From positions 1-25,083 of the IMG/VR virus record IMGVR_UViG_3300025141_010114: 25,083 nt of DNA, one strand, 5' to 3'. Shown in pieces: positions 14,728-23,882 of this stretch; within the stretch, counting starts at the first letter, position 1; each line of letters begins with the position of its first letter. The notes below the pieces were generated by a model. That model searched no databases. It was not told the DNA's origin and saw nothing but the letters and a program-made list of their open reading frames with translations. A program made the position numbers and the translations under genes. This DNA comes from a virus.

Positions 14728-16719
14728 ATGGCTAGGATATTACCAACAGGATTAGCCCAACCATGGCAGTACAAAGAAAAGAAGATTGTACAACATACGC
14801 CTATGACTCAGGTTGGTCCTACAGAACTTAAAGCAATCTACGATGTAGGTAAATCCTTGTGGGACGAGGTAATATCCCCTAACATGGCAGCCCTCATTGG
14901 CGCCATTGTAAGAGCCAATCAAGCTGAAGGTCCAGATAAAAAAGACAAAGAGGCTGCAGTTACTAGACTTATTGCTGCAGGAAAGATACCTCCTGCAGAG
15001 GTAAAGAAGGCTAAAGAAGCCGCTGCTGAAATAAGAAAAGCTGATCCAGATAGTGTAAGACATGCAATGGGGCATTATGATCCTGAAATCACACCAGAAG
15101 ATCTAGCTGCTAAAGAAGGGCGAAGGGCTGAAAGAGAAGGGGAAGTCATGACCTTCGATGAAGCAGATCGTGATGCAAAAACAGTTGCAGAGGAAAATCT
15201 ATTTATTGATAGATTATATCTTAAGTTCCAAGATGGGTCATGGACAAAAGAACAAGCACTTAATTACTTAACTGCACAGACTGATCGACTAGCTGAATTA
15301 GAATTTGATATAGAAAGAATTAGACAAAGGATTAATTCTTGGTGGGGAGCAGAAGCACTTAAAGAACCCTCTAGAAGTTGGAGCGGGGATTTAGAAGCTG
15401 CTCGACAACAGTATCCTAATTTAGATTTAGAATTAGATGAGTCTGGTGAGATAAAAGTTATTGGTCAAGATGGACTTCCTTATATAACCCAAACTCCTGC
15501 CAGAATGGATGCTGCTACTGCATCAGGCAGAGAACAACATGGTCAACCATGGGAGGATACTCGTGCAGGTCCAGCCGATATAAGATCTACAGCCAGAGGA
15601 GATTGGGGTATAGAGAGTACAGATTTAAATACACCCGCTATGATTATTCATGGTGATCGACTTGGAGTGGATACATCTAGAGACATTCATGGCGCACCTC
15701 AATTCGATCCAATAACTGCAGGAAGTGGACCGGTACCTCCCGGGGTTGCTCCTGATACTCCAAAGACTCTTACAGATTATGATAGACGCATGCGTGATCT
15801 AGATCTTGAACAACTAGAAATTGATAGGATGGCTAGAGAAGCCGCTCCTCCACCGGAGCCACTACCGCCTACCGCTGTTCCTCCTACACCAGCGGCTGTA
15901 GCAAGAGATCCGGGGAGATACGATAACATTTGGGCAGAAGCTGCGGCTGCAACAACGCCCGAAGAACAAGCAGATATCGTTCAAAGGTATGTTGACACGT
16001 ACCAACCTAGGGATATGGGTGAGGTGTTGTGGGGCGACGATTATAGAAAGGAAGCTCAGGCTAAACGAATAAGGGAGTTTATGTCTAGTGCGTCTAAGTC
16101 TAAGACAACTGCACCATGGTTAGAAAGAAAAAGAGAAGAGGAATATTATAGGCTTAAGGCTAATCGATTAGCAGAAGATAAGGAATATGGTCCTCTTACG
16201 TGGGAGGAACTGCAGAAAATGCCTCCAAGAGAAGTAGAAGCATATGATAATATTATAAAAGCCAGAAAACGTCTTGCTGAAACAAAGAGAGAAGAACTTA
16301 AACTATCAGTAGACGAAGTAACACTGCTGCGAAGTAAACTAGCACAGACTCAAGCTGAGGAAGATGGTCTTTATTATGCACGAATGAAAGAATTCAGATC
16401 GGCTGAAGAACATGAGTGGTCCAGAGTAGATCGTGATATTGCAAACCAAAAGATAAAACTTCAAATTGATCAACTCCTAAAAGAAACTGACAAAGAAGAA
16501 CGTAAGACACTTACTCAGCGGAAAAAGCTTGTACAAGCCGCTCTCAGACAACGGGCAATTCGTATTACTAACGAACTTAAGGCAATGATTCCCTACAAAA
16601 GAGTTTATGGTACCCAAATCAATGCAAAGGTTCTAGAACATGATAAGGTCGTTAAAGATATGGCAAAGGTTGCAGACATGTCTGACGCTCAACTTCAAAC
16701 TTACTTGCGTGGATTATAA
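14728..16719 (+). CDS. Medium internal virion (ejection) protein, T7 gp15-like in place and size
   Basis: This 663-residue protein lies two bases after the preceding gene, with GAGG upstream in that gene. It is almost wholly helical and highly charged. A first domain runs to about 220 (DEVISPNMAALIGAIVRANQ, then FIDRLYLKFQDGSWTKEQAL). A polar middle is followed by a Pro-rich linker at about 371-390 (PPPEPLPPTAVPPTPAA). A long coiled-coil C-terminus (about 480-663) is full of Lys, Glu and Arg heptads. Position and size match the middle member of the podoviral internal core, which forms the tube linking pore and inner-membrane protein. Low-complexity linkers are more abundant than in T7 gp15. 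The assignment rests on order, size and helical character. Confidence 0.65.
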   Translation: MARILPTGLAQPWQYKEKKIVQHTPMTQVGPTELKAIYDVGKSLWDEVISPNMAALIGAIVRANQAEGPDKKDKEAAVTRLIAAGKIPPAEVKKAKEAAAEIRKADPDSVRHAMGHYDPEITPEDLAAKEGRRAEREGEVMTFDEADRDAKTVAEENLFIDRLYLKFQDGSWTKEQALNYLTAQTDRLAELEFDIERIRQRINSWWGAEALKEPSRSWSGDLEAARQQYPNLDLELDESGEIKVIGQDGLPYITQTPARMDAATASGREQHGQPWEDTRAGPADIRSTARGDWGIESTDLNTPAMIIHGDRLGVDTSRDIHGAPQFDPITAGSGPVPPGVAPDTPKTLTDYDRRMRDLDLEQLEIDRMAREAAPPPEPLPPTAVPPTPAAVARDPGRYDNIWAEAAAATTPEEQADIVQRYVDTYQPRDMGEVLWGDDYRKEAQAKRIREFMSSASKSKTTAPWLERKREEEYYRLKANRLAEDKEYGPLTWEELQKMPPREVEAYDNIIKARKRLAETKREELKLSVDEVTLLRSKLAQTQAEEDGLYYARMKEFRSAEEHEWSRVDRDIANQKIKLQIDQLLKETDKEERKTLTQRKKLVQAALRQRAIRITNELKAMIPYKRVYGTQINAKVLEHDKVVKDMAKVADMSDAQLQTYLRGL

Positions 16720-16721
16720 AA

Positions 16722-19700
16722 ATGGCTAGTCCCCTCACCTTAAGACAAGGTAACGTCGGTGACATCGATGTAATCCTATTTGAAGAAAGTCAAAATTCAC
16801 CAGAATGGGTTGAGTTTGTCAATAGTACAGGATTACCTCCAGAACATGTATTGTTCGAACTACACCAAATGCATCATAGATGGTCTGAAGAGTCTAAGGC
16901 GGCACAGGTGCAAGCTGCTAGAGAAAGAGGCTATGCTGTTGGTCCCCCGGTTGGAGAAGGTGGTGGCAGAGTTACATATAAAGAAGAAGATGTTACTAGA
17001 AAACAGTTTATCGATAAATATGGTGTTGCCCCTACAGCAGATCTTCCTAGAGAATATGAACGTACTGAGGTAAGTAGAAAAAAGTTTATCCCGGATGAGC
17101 GAACCCAAGAGTTCGCCGATTTCACAAAGGCTAGAGAAGAAGCAGAAGCACAGGCTCTAAAAGATGAAGCGGCTGAGAGAGATGCTAAACTATATGCATA
17201 TGCTATGAAACATCAGGGCTACATCCCGGACAAACCGATGACGCAGACGGGTTTCGGTCCTATGCCAGGACTAGTCGCTGACCCCGGCTGGAAGCCTAAT
17301 CCTAATCACCCAGCTTTTGGTGGTAGTGGCTATAATGAAGAGCTATACATCAGAGAACATACATCAGCCTTACGTGCAGGGGGACTAGGCGCGCCCCTTG
17401 TACCTGCTCTACGTATTGCAGGGGCGACAGAAGGAGCCTGGGAAGAATTTGGTAGAACTGCAATGCATGCCGCTGTTGCTACTAGGCTCGGATCCGCCAT
17501 TGGTGCTGGTGTGTCAAGCAGAGAACAAGATGAACAATTAATTCGTGAAGCATTAGATGGAAATTTATCGTTAACTCCTGAAACATATGACCAGATAGAA
17601 AAAGATATTGAAGAAAGGTTTGGTAATGTTGATCAAGCCTTGGTTAACTCAGGGCTTCTAGATGCTAATCTAGCAGCATTAGATAACTTTGGTACAGACT
17701 TTATCGATACGATCATGATCATGTGGCATTTAGCATCTGAAGGATTGGGCTTCGAAGATATCACCGAAGCAGACGCAAAACAACTTAAGGCTGCCTATTG
17801 GAAATATATGGCAACGCAAGGACCAAGAGGGCGGCAATTTGGAAGAGGACTAGTCTCTGGTATGATAGGTGGGGTTGGGTTCTTTGGAGATCCTCGTAAT
17901 TGGGGTAAATCCTTCGCTGCACGTCCATGGCTAACACTTCTAATGTGGTCCCCTATTCTTAAAACAGGTCTTCGACTTGCTAGGTCCAGTAGCAAGATAT
18001 CAGCAGATCAGGCTGCTAAAATAGAAGGTTGGCTTAAGGCTACCAATGCTATCGAAGCTTCTATTGAGGCTGCTAAAAGACTAAAAAAGGGGTACTCATC
18101 CGGGCAGGCTGCGAGGATGGGAGTCGATATTGCAAAAACGATAGGTTTATCCCCAGAAGCTACGTCGGCATTCTTAAGATGGTGGAATGATGCAGCCGCA
18201 GATGGATCACTTGACATCGAATACTGGAAGAAAGGAGTCATTGAGGATCCAGTTAAACTAAGATTAAAAGTTGTACAGTTATTTTCTGAGATTGAACGCA
18301 AGATTCGAAGAGGTGAGGAAGTAGGTGCACCACGGTATGAGGGTGATGTACCCCCTCCTGCAGCCCCTGGTACCCCTCCTATACCTCCCCCAGAATCAGG
18401 ATATGGTGTAGCACCATCTGATGTTGTTGAGGTGCGTAGATATCCGCCTCCGACTCCTAGAACTGCAGTAGAAAGACAACTTAGAAGAGAGTTCGAACTA
18501 GCAGAAGAAGCAAGACTTACTCCTAGTGAAAGGGCTAAGGCAAAAGAAGCAGCAGAATATCGGGAAGCTTTCGAAGAAGGACAAATCGATCCACTTACAA
18601 CAAAACTCAGAGAACCTCCTCAAGGACATTACGAAAGAGGACTAGGTGCTAGACCAGCAACTGATTATCCACTCACTAAAGGATTAGTTGAGTCAGGAAG
18701 ATATGAAGAATTAACATACAAGAATCTTGAGAGGTTGGATCCTTATACTGGTGAAGTTGTTGAGAGCAGGTTTCCGGGTGAACCTGAATTCTTCCCTAGA
18801 TCTAAACCACCTAGGACAAAACTTAGTCCTGAAGAACGTGCAATTAGAAATCTTGAAAGGGAACAAGAACTTTCTGGCTTGAAAAAGAAGATAAAGAAAA
18901 ACCTTGAGGACGAGTCAAATATTCGTTTGGCAATCGAAGCCGCAGAGAAAGGCGAAAAAGACACACCGCTATGGCAGGTTAAAGCTGCATATGATCAAAT
19001 TGAAGCGATTCAATTAAAAAACGATCTTCTTCTTGCAAAAGGAAAACGCTTGGATGCAGAGAGAAAACGGTATATCCTAGAAGAAGCCGGTACGCTTGTC
19101 GAAGGTCCTAAAAAACACCCCAAAACTAGACGCGCACTTACATTAGAAATCGATGAGAATCTCCAAAAGATTAGAGAGGTCCGTGAGGGTGTGGAAGCCA
19201 TGAAGGAGATAAGGGATTCCGGTGAATCACCCGGTGCACATCCAGAATTTGGAAATATTCGTGATGGTATGGAACTACTAGAAGTTCTTGAAGCACGGGA
19301 TAAAACACTACGTACCGAATTAAAATCAAAAGGTCCTGCAGAACTCCATGCCGGTATACCATTACCAAAGATACTTAAAGAATTAGAACCGCTTCTGAAG
19401 AAGTTAGGATTAATCTATGAGGGTAAACGAGGTGGTGCACGTACCGGGGTGGCGCTTACCTATAGGTTTAAGTCTGCGAGTTCAGAAGATCCCATTATAT
19501 TGAGAAAGAGCGTAATAGAGGATAAAGGTTTAGAAGGGGCACTTAGAGAAGCTCTAGAACAGCATCGCCTGAAAGCCGAGGAGAAATTCAAGGCTAAGGC
19601 GGAGGAGGCGGAGTGGGCTAAGGCGGAGGAGGACTACATCCCATGGTTAGATGTAAGTCAACCGATGCGCATTATAGCTAAAATTGAGCAACTTACTGAA

Positions 19701-22700
19701 TGGTTGGAAGTAGAGAAAGGTATCGGGCGACTCTCCAAAGGGCGGCGAGGAAAAGAATCGATAAGTCTACGTCGCAGCCCTGAAGAAATAGCTCAGGCTA
19801 GAGAGCTTCTCCCTAAGTTATTGACTATAGTAGAAACAATTGGTAAGAAATTTCCTCCGGAGTTAAAGTTAAAAGAACGTCTAGACGCTCTTGACATTAA
19901 GCCCGCCAAGGTCACCGGAGGGAAGTTCGATACCGGCGTACGCATGCGGGAGGATTACTACCTCCATGCTGGTGTACCATTACCAAAGATACTTAAAGAA
20001 TTAGAACCGCTTCTGAAGAAGTTAGGAATAATTTATGAGGGTGCCTCGGGTAAAAAAGATGCACCTCACATGTATGGCTTTCAAGGTGATGGGAAGGGTA
20101 AGCTAAAAAAAGGAGACTCTTTTAGTGTTACAACAAAACGGATTGAAGACCTAGGTGTAGAGGGAGCATTTAGGCAATCATATGATGCTATTATAGAGGC
20201 GAATAAACTAGCAAATATACCATTACCAGAAATATTTAAAAATAAGAATTGGGATATAGAGCCACTTCTCGAAAGGTTAGGGATTATTTATAAAGGCACT
20301 GTAGAGCATAAAACAGAAACTCATCCTGTATATGGTTTTGAGTATGTGAAGGAGGGTCCTGTAAAGGGTACCACTTTCAATATTAAGGAAAGTCGAATCA
20401 ATCAGCACATCGAGAGGCGCAAGCGCGGGTTCGTTGACGAGCGCGCCAGAGCTACTGATGCACAATTTGCTATAAAAGTAGCTCTTAATGAGGTGATGTC
20501 TAAAATTGATCCTGAACATTCGAAGATGCCTTTCGCCGGTGAATTGCAACCCCGGGAGCCCGGGGATCCATACAAGTTCTATGGTGGAATTCCAATTGAA
20601 CCACTTTATGAACAAAGTAAAAAAGCTTATGATTATGCAGTCAAGAAGTTGTTTGGTGAAAAGGTTAGACCAGAAGATATTCTAGAAGTAGAAGATCTGG
20701 CTATTCATGATTGGGTTTTTGGTGAGAAAGAGAGTGTTCCTGTTAGAGTACAGAATGGTAAAATTTATAATACTGATCAGTATAGAGTGTTGTTAGATCA
20801 ACTATCAGATCCTACTCCTCAACGCATTAAAATTAAAGATAGTACCAAATTAGAACTAGATCTACAGAGCAAGAAAGATCGTCTAGCTAGACTCGAAGCA
20901 ATGGATCCGCCTGTCTCGGAAACAATTCTACAAACTGAACGTGGATTTATTGAGTCTGCTGAAAGAAGACTAAAAGAGTTCAACGAAGATCCAGCTACAT
21001 GGCTTGATGACACTGTAGGCAATATTCGCATTAAAGCAATGAAGAAAGCGCTGGTCGACAAGATTGTTGATCGTGGTTTGATGAGTAGGAAAGACGCAAA
21101 TGCAATGATGCGGCGAAAAGGGTGGGATGATGCTGCAGCCGTGGCACAGTATGTTGTTAGTAAACAATGGACTAGTAAGATTCCAGAGATCTTTTATAAA
21201 GATCCTAAGGTGCAAGGAGTAATGAATGAGATTATAGCACTCATAGAGAAGCACTACGGTAATGAAGGCGCTGCAGATATCCTTAAAACAAATATACCTG
21301 CAGGTGAAATATGGAGCATTATTGATAGAGCAATTAAGCCCGGAGAAGGTCTGCCAGCTAGGTTTGCTGAAAGGATCGTAGCAAATGTATTCCACGATCA
21401 GTCAGTGCACTGGTTAAGAAATAAAGATGTTAGAAATCAAGTTATTGATAAGTTATCAAAATTAGATCCTGATGTTCCTGTCAAGGAATGGAATAGGCTT
21501 CTCAATAACATGGTTGAGCCGGCACTTACTGAGGGTGTTTTTGAATACCAACTTGAACTTCCAAATGGCAAAACCATTAGTACTATGGAGCTAATAGTAG
21601 ATACTGTCAAGGAGCTTCCCGCAGAAATAAAGAAGGATATACGTGCAGAAGTTTGGATGCAAATAGGTTATGAAGTTGCCGCTGACTTACAACGACGTCA
21701 GTTGAGGCAGGGTCTTCACAAAGAATCTTCACGCTTTTTTAATAAAGAAGGTGGAACACAAATAACTGATTATGTTACGAATCTGGTACGTGGTATAAGT
21801 GACGGCGAAATGATGCCTCAATCAATTAAAAGATTTGCAATTGCAGACATAATAGCAGAGTTAGAAACAAATAAGAACAAGTATATTGAGAAGATTAGCC
21901 CATACGTGCATGAGTATACTGGTAATGAATTAATGGTTAATAAGCTTATCGATGCTCTCAATAAGTATGGTGCACCTGAAGGGATTATTCGCAACTATGT
22001 TGGACGTGGTGTGAAAGCAGTTAATCCTGGGTTAAATTCTACTTTAAAATGGCATATCAAAACCTTGAATACTGCTAGAGAAGCCAATAGTATGTTTTGG
22101 AGAATTCAAACAGGTATTAAAGCACACCTAACCGCTTTAAATCCCAGTGCTGGAATAACAAATGCCATGGCAAATATATTTGTGCAGGGACAAAAGAGAG
22201 GAAAAGGTCCATTAGGCATTATAGCCGATCTGGTTGATAGTGGATCCATATATAAACAATATTTGGAAGGTAAATTACCTAGTCATTTAACTAGTTTAGA
22301 ACCTTTTCTTAAGGAATTAGAAGCATCTGGATTATTGAATACAACTGTTGTAGAGGCTGAGTTGGGATCTCTTAAGAATCCTGCTGCAAGTTATTGGGGA
22401 AAGGCTTGGAGAAAGTTAACTGCACAAAAGATATTAACTAAAGCATATCGTTTTGGTGATAACATCTTTAAGCTTGATCAATCTCTAAGAGGTATAGTAT
22501 CACTCAGAAATCAACTTCGTCATTTTAAAGAAGGTGATTTTTACATGCTTGATATGACAAAAGGTAGGAAGGGGCTGCTTGTTAAAACCAAAGAAGGTTG
22601 GGAACTAAGAACTCCTCAGGGTGTGAAGCAGCTTAGTGAAAAAGATTATGCTAGAGTTATAGTAGACGCAGCTAATGCTATGGCACAGGCACTGTTTTTT

Positions 22701-23855
22701 GATTATAGCGAGACATCACTATATGCTCAGGCATTAAAAAGTGCACCAATAATTGGTACAGCCTCCCCATTCTATATTTGGCAATGGAAGGCGGTAGATA
22801 TGCCGGGTAAGCCCGGGCTATTGTCTGCTATCTTGCCGGGTGGTGAAGAGATAGCAGGATATACCAATAATAAAAAAGTTCAAGCCATGCAGGCAAAAGC
22901 TGCAGTCAAACTATCTGCAAGAAGAGTCATGTCTATTAATGGTATGCGCAATGCATTAATGAATAAAGATCGTGATGAAGTAGCAAAACTCTTAACTCGA
23001 ATTCCAGGGAACTTGTCACCTGTATTATTGCAAGACATTACTAATCCTGAATATCTACAGTTTAATCGATGGGAAAGTATTAACTTTGGAGAACCGACCT
23101 TAAAAATATTAGGAATTATTCAAGGTTTACTTGTTAGTACAACTAAACCAGATTTAAGAACTGATGCAGGGTTAAGAGAATTGTACCCCACACTGAAAGA
23201 AGGCGGCATTGATTGGAATCTTAAAACTTTACCAGAGAAAGAAAGGAAAAGAATCTTAGCAGTTAGAAAAATGGTTCTTAAGAATGAGAGTAATCAATAT
23301 TGGAGTTTGGCAGACGTAACAAAACTAGCTGGTATATCAGGTGGTCCCTTTGTTGATTTCCTAGAGGAAGTAAATATTGGTGAGAGAAGACTTACTGACA
23401 TTAAATTGTCTGAGATCTATCGTGACTTTGGTATGGTACTCTTTGGTGGTGGTATACATAAAGTTGTAGATATTGCAATCGGTCATGCAGATCCAACTTC
23501 TGAATGGAGTACCCGAAGATATGCAATATCTGATGACTCAACAGACGTCGAAGAATCTACTAGATGGGGTATAAGAAAGTTCACAGGTAGAGGTTGGCAA
23601 AAGGTCGACACCAAAGAAAAGGTCAATCATTACTTTAAGAAAGTTGGTACCGCATTGAGGTCTTCCATCACTACAGAAATGAAGAACAGATCTAAAAAAT
23701 TGGAAACACTTGGTCATGGGAAAGAGGCAAAGATGTATCTAGAAAAAGCGGCTATGATCGATCATATAATTAAAAATGAGCTAGCGGCTGAAAAACAGAG
23801 GATCCTTGAGATTATCCACCACACTGGAATGTCAGGGGAAGGTAGTAAAAAATAA
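16722..23855 (+). CDS. Giant internal virion / DNA-ejection protein (2377 residues)
   Basis: The largest gene here ends the internal-protein trio, in the place of T7 gp16 but nearly twice its length. Visible parts in order: a charged helical N-terminus; a Gly-rich hydrophobic stretch (GRGLVSGMIGGVGFFGDP, about 372-390) and a hydrophobic helix (RPWLTLLMWSPILKTGLRLA, about 399-418), both candidate membrane segments; a Pro-rich linker at about 540-580; a Lys/Glu helical region; three copies of an approximately 80-residue module at 875-948, 1082-1162 and 1163-1233; GGIPIE at 1288-1293; then a long helical C-terminal half. That half contains LNPSAGITNAMANIF (about 1804), FGDNIFKLDQSLRG (about 1911) and SPFYIWQWKA (about 2016), a series I recall from very large phage internal or polyvalent proteins. 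I see no lytic transglycosylase motif near the N-terminus, unlike T7 gp16, and no RNA polymerase signature. The ribosome site is weak, so translation probably depends on coupling. Confidence 0.75.
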   Translation: MASPLTLRQGNVGDIDVILFEESQNSPEWVEFVNSTGLPPEHVLFELHQMHHRWSEESKAAQVQAARERGYAVGPPVGEGGGRVTYKEEDVTRKQFIDKYGVAPTADLPREYERTEVSRKKFIPDERTQEFADFTKAREEAEAQALKDEAAERDAKLYAYAMKHQGYIPDKPMTQTGFGPMPGLVADPGWKPNPNHPAFGGSGYNEELYIREHTSALRAGGLGAPLVPALRIAGATEGAWEEFGRTAMHAAVATRLGSAIGAGVSSREQDEQLIREALDGNLSLTPETYDQIEKDIEERFGNVDQALVNSGLLDANLAALDNFGTDFIDTIMIMWHLASEGLGFEDITEADAKQLKAAYWKYMATQGPRGRQFGRGLVSGMIGGVGFFGDPRNWGKSFAARPWLTLLMWSPILKTGLRLARSSSKISADQAAKIEGWLKATNAIEASIEAAKRLKKGYSSGQAARMGVDIAKTIGLSPEATSAFLRWWNDAAADGSLDIEYWKKGVIEDPVKLRLKVVQLFSEIERKIRRGEEVGAPRYEGDVPPPAAPGTPPIPPPESGYGVAPSDVVEVRRYPPPTPRTAVERQLRREFELAEEARLTPSERAKAKEAAEYREAFEEGQIDPLTTKLREPPQGHYERGLGARPATDYPLTKGLVESGRYEELTYKNLERLDPYTGEVVESRFPGEPEFFPRSKPPRTKLSPEERAIRNLEREQELSGLKKKIKKNLEDESNIRLAIEAAEKGEKDTPLWQVKAAYDQIEAIQLKNDLLLAKGKRLDAERKRYILEEAGTLVEGPKKHPKTRRALTLEIDENLQKIREVREGVEAMKEIRDSGESPGAHPEFGNIRDGMELLEVLEARDKTLRTELKSKGPAELHAGIPLPKILKELEPLLKKLGLIYEGKRGGARTGVALTYRFKSASSEDPIILRKSVIEDKGLEGALREALEQHRLKAEEKFKAKAEEAEWAKAEEDYIPWLDVSQPMRIIAKIEQLTEWLEVEKGIGRLSKGRRGKESISLRRSPEEIAQARELLPKLLTIVETIGKKFPPELKLKERLDALDIKPAKVTGGKFDTGVRMREDYYLHAGVPLPKILKELEPLLKKLGIIYEGASGKKDAPHMYGFQGDGKGKLKKGDSFSVTTKRIEDLGVEGAFRQSYDAIIEANKLANIPLPEIFKNKNWDIEPLLERLGIIYKGTVEHKTETHPVYGFEYVKEGPVKGTTFNIKESRINQHIERRKRGFVDERARATDAQFAIKVALNEVMSKIDPEHSKMPFAGELQPREPGDPYKFYGGIPIEPLYEQSKKAYDYAVKKLFGEKVRPEDILEVEDLAIHDWVFGEKESVPVRVQNGKIYNTDQYRVLLDQLSDPTPQRIKIKDSTKLELDLQSKKDRLARLEAMDPPVSETILQTERGFIESAERRLKEFNEDPATWLDDTVGNIRIKAMKKALVDKIVDRGLMSRKDANAMMRRKGWDDAAAVAQYVVSKQWTSKIPEIFYKDPKVQGVMNEIIALIEKHYGNEGAADILKTNIPAGEIWSIIDRAIKPGEGLPARFAERIVANVFHDQSVHWLRNKDVRNQVIDKLSKLDPDVPVKEWNRLLNNMVEPALTEGVFEYQLELPNGKTISTMELIVDTVKELPAEIKKDIRAEVWMQIGYEVAADLQRRQLRQGLHKESSRFFNKEGGTQITDYVTNLVRGISDGEMMPQSIKRFAIADIIAELETNKNKYIEKISPYVHEYTGNELMVNKLIDALNKYGAPEGIIRNYVGRGVKAVNPGLNSTLKWHIKTLNTAREANSMFWRIQTGIKAHLTALNPSAGITNAMANIFVQGQKRGKGPLGIIADLVDSGSIYKQYLEGKLPSHLTSLEPFLKELEASGLLNTTVVEAELGSLKNPAASYWGKAWRKLTAQKILTKAYRFGDNIFKLDQSLRGIVSLRNQLRHFKEGDFYMLDMTKGRKGLLVKTKEGWELRTPQGVKQLSEKDYARVIVDAANAMAQALFFDYSETSLYAQALKSAPIIGTASPFYIWQWKAVDMPGKPGLLSAILPGGEEIAGYTNNKKVQAMQAKAAVKLSARRVMSINGMRNALMNKDRDEVAKLLTRIPGNLSPVLLQDITNPEYLQFNRWESINFGEPTLKILGIIQGLLVSTTKPDLRTDAGLRELYPTLKEGGIDWNLKTLPEKERKRILAVRKMVLKNESNQYWSLADVTKLAGISGGPFVDFLEEVNIGERRLTDIKLSEIYRDFGMVLFGGGIHKVVDIAIGHADPTSEWSTRRYAISDDSTDVEESTRWGIRKFTGRGWQKVDTKEKVNHYFKKVGTALRSSITTEMKNRSKKLETLGHGKEAKMYLEKAAMIDHIIKNELAAEKQRILEIIHHTGMSGEGSKK
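19344..19565 (+). repeat. Module repeat 1 within the giant internal protein (residues 875-948)
   Basis: The module opens with HAGIPLPKILKELEPLLKKL and continues with GLIYEG, a short beta part ending in YRF, and a helix with GLEGALREAL. Its first 81 bases match repeat 2 except at four positions, with 53 identical bases in a row (19357-19409 and 19975-20027). Confidence 0.9.
19592..19632 (+). repeat. Short GC-rich direct repeat, 17 bases with 24-base period
   Basis: GGCTAAGGCGGAGGAGG occurs at 19592-19608 and again at 19616-19632, encoding AKAEEAEW then AKAEEDYI. The block is far richer in G than its surroundings and lies between module repeats 1 and 2. It contains strong Shine-Dalgarno-like GGAGGAGG, but no useful in-frame start follows at the right distance. 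Confidence 0.8.
19962..20207 (+). repeat. Module repeat 2 within the giant internal protein (residues 1081-1162)
   Basis: It starts with HAGVPLPKILKELEPLLKKL, GIIYEG, then MYGF, a Lys/Gly turn, FSVTTKRI and a helix with GVEGAFRQSYDAI. It begins 618 bases (206 residues) after repeat 1 and is directly followed by repeat 3. Confidence 0.9.
20208..20420 (+). repeat. Module repeat 3 within the giant internal protein (residues 1163-1233)
   Basis: This is the most diverged copy: NIPLPEIF, four extra residues, then IEPLLERLGIIYKG, VYGFEY and TTFNIKESRI. It lies in tandem with repeat 2 at an 81-residue period. The DNA match to the other copies is limited to short runs such as ATACCATTACCA. Confidence 0.8.
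20550..20565 (+). other. GC-only near-perfect palindrome in the giant gene
   Basis: CCCCGGG and CCCGGGG are separated by AG, giving two CCCGGG sites ten bases apart in AT-rich coding sequence (codons for REPGD). It may be structural in mRNA or chance. Confidence 0.5.
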
Positions 23856-23880
23856 GATATATAAAACGAGGAGGATTTTA
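23856..23880 (+). promoter_or_regulatory. Leader with GATATATAA and strong ribosome site before the 108-residue gene
   Basis: GATATATAA (23856-23864), shared with 14170-14178, is followed by AGGAGGATTTTA (23869-23880), shared with the capsid leader. It thus combines elements from the two other strong starts in the window. It may mark a late transcript start; no clear -35 is seen. Confidence 0.45.
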
Positions 23881-23882
23881 CA

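Noticed and set aside
16722-17300. Lytic transglycosylase domain at the N-terminus of the giant protein, as in T7 gp16
   Set aside because: No Glu-Ser catalytic motif or following GLMQ-type segment is visible.
16722-23855. Virion-packaged RNA polymerase (N4 or crAss-like) as identity of the giant protein
   Set aside because: I found no polymerase catalytic motif such as a double-psi barrel DxDxD or a single-subunit polymerase signature; the place in the T7-like trio explains the size class better.
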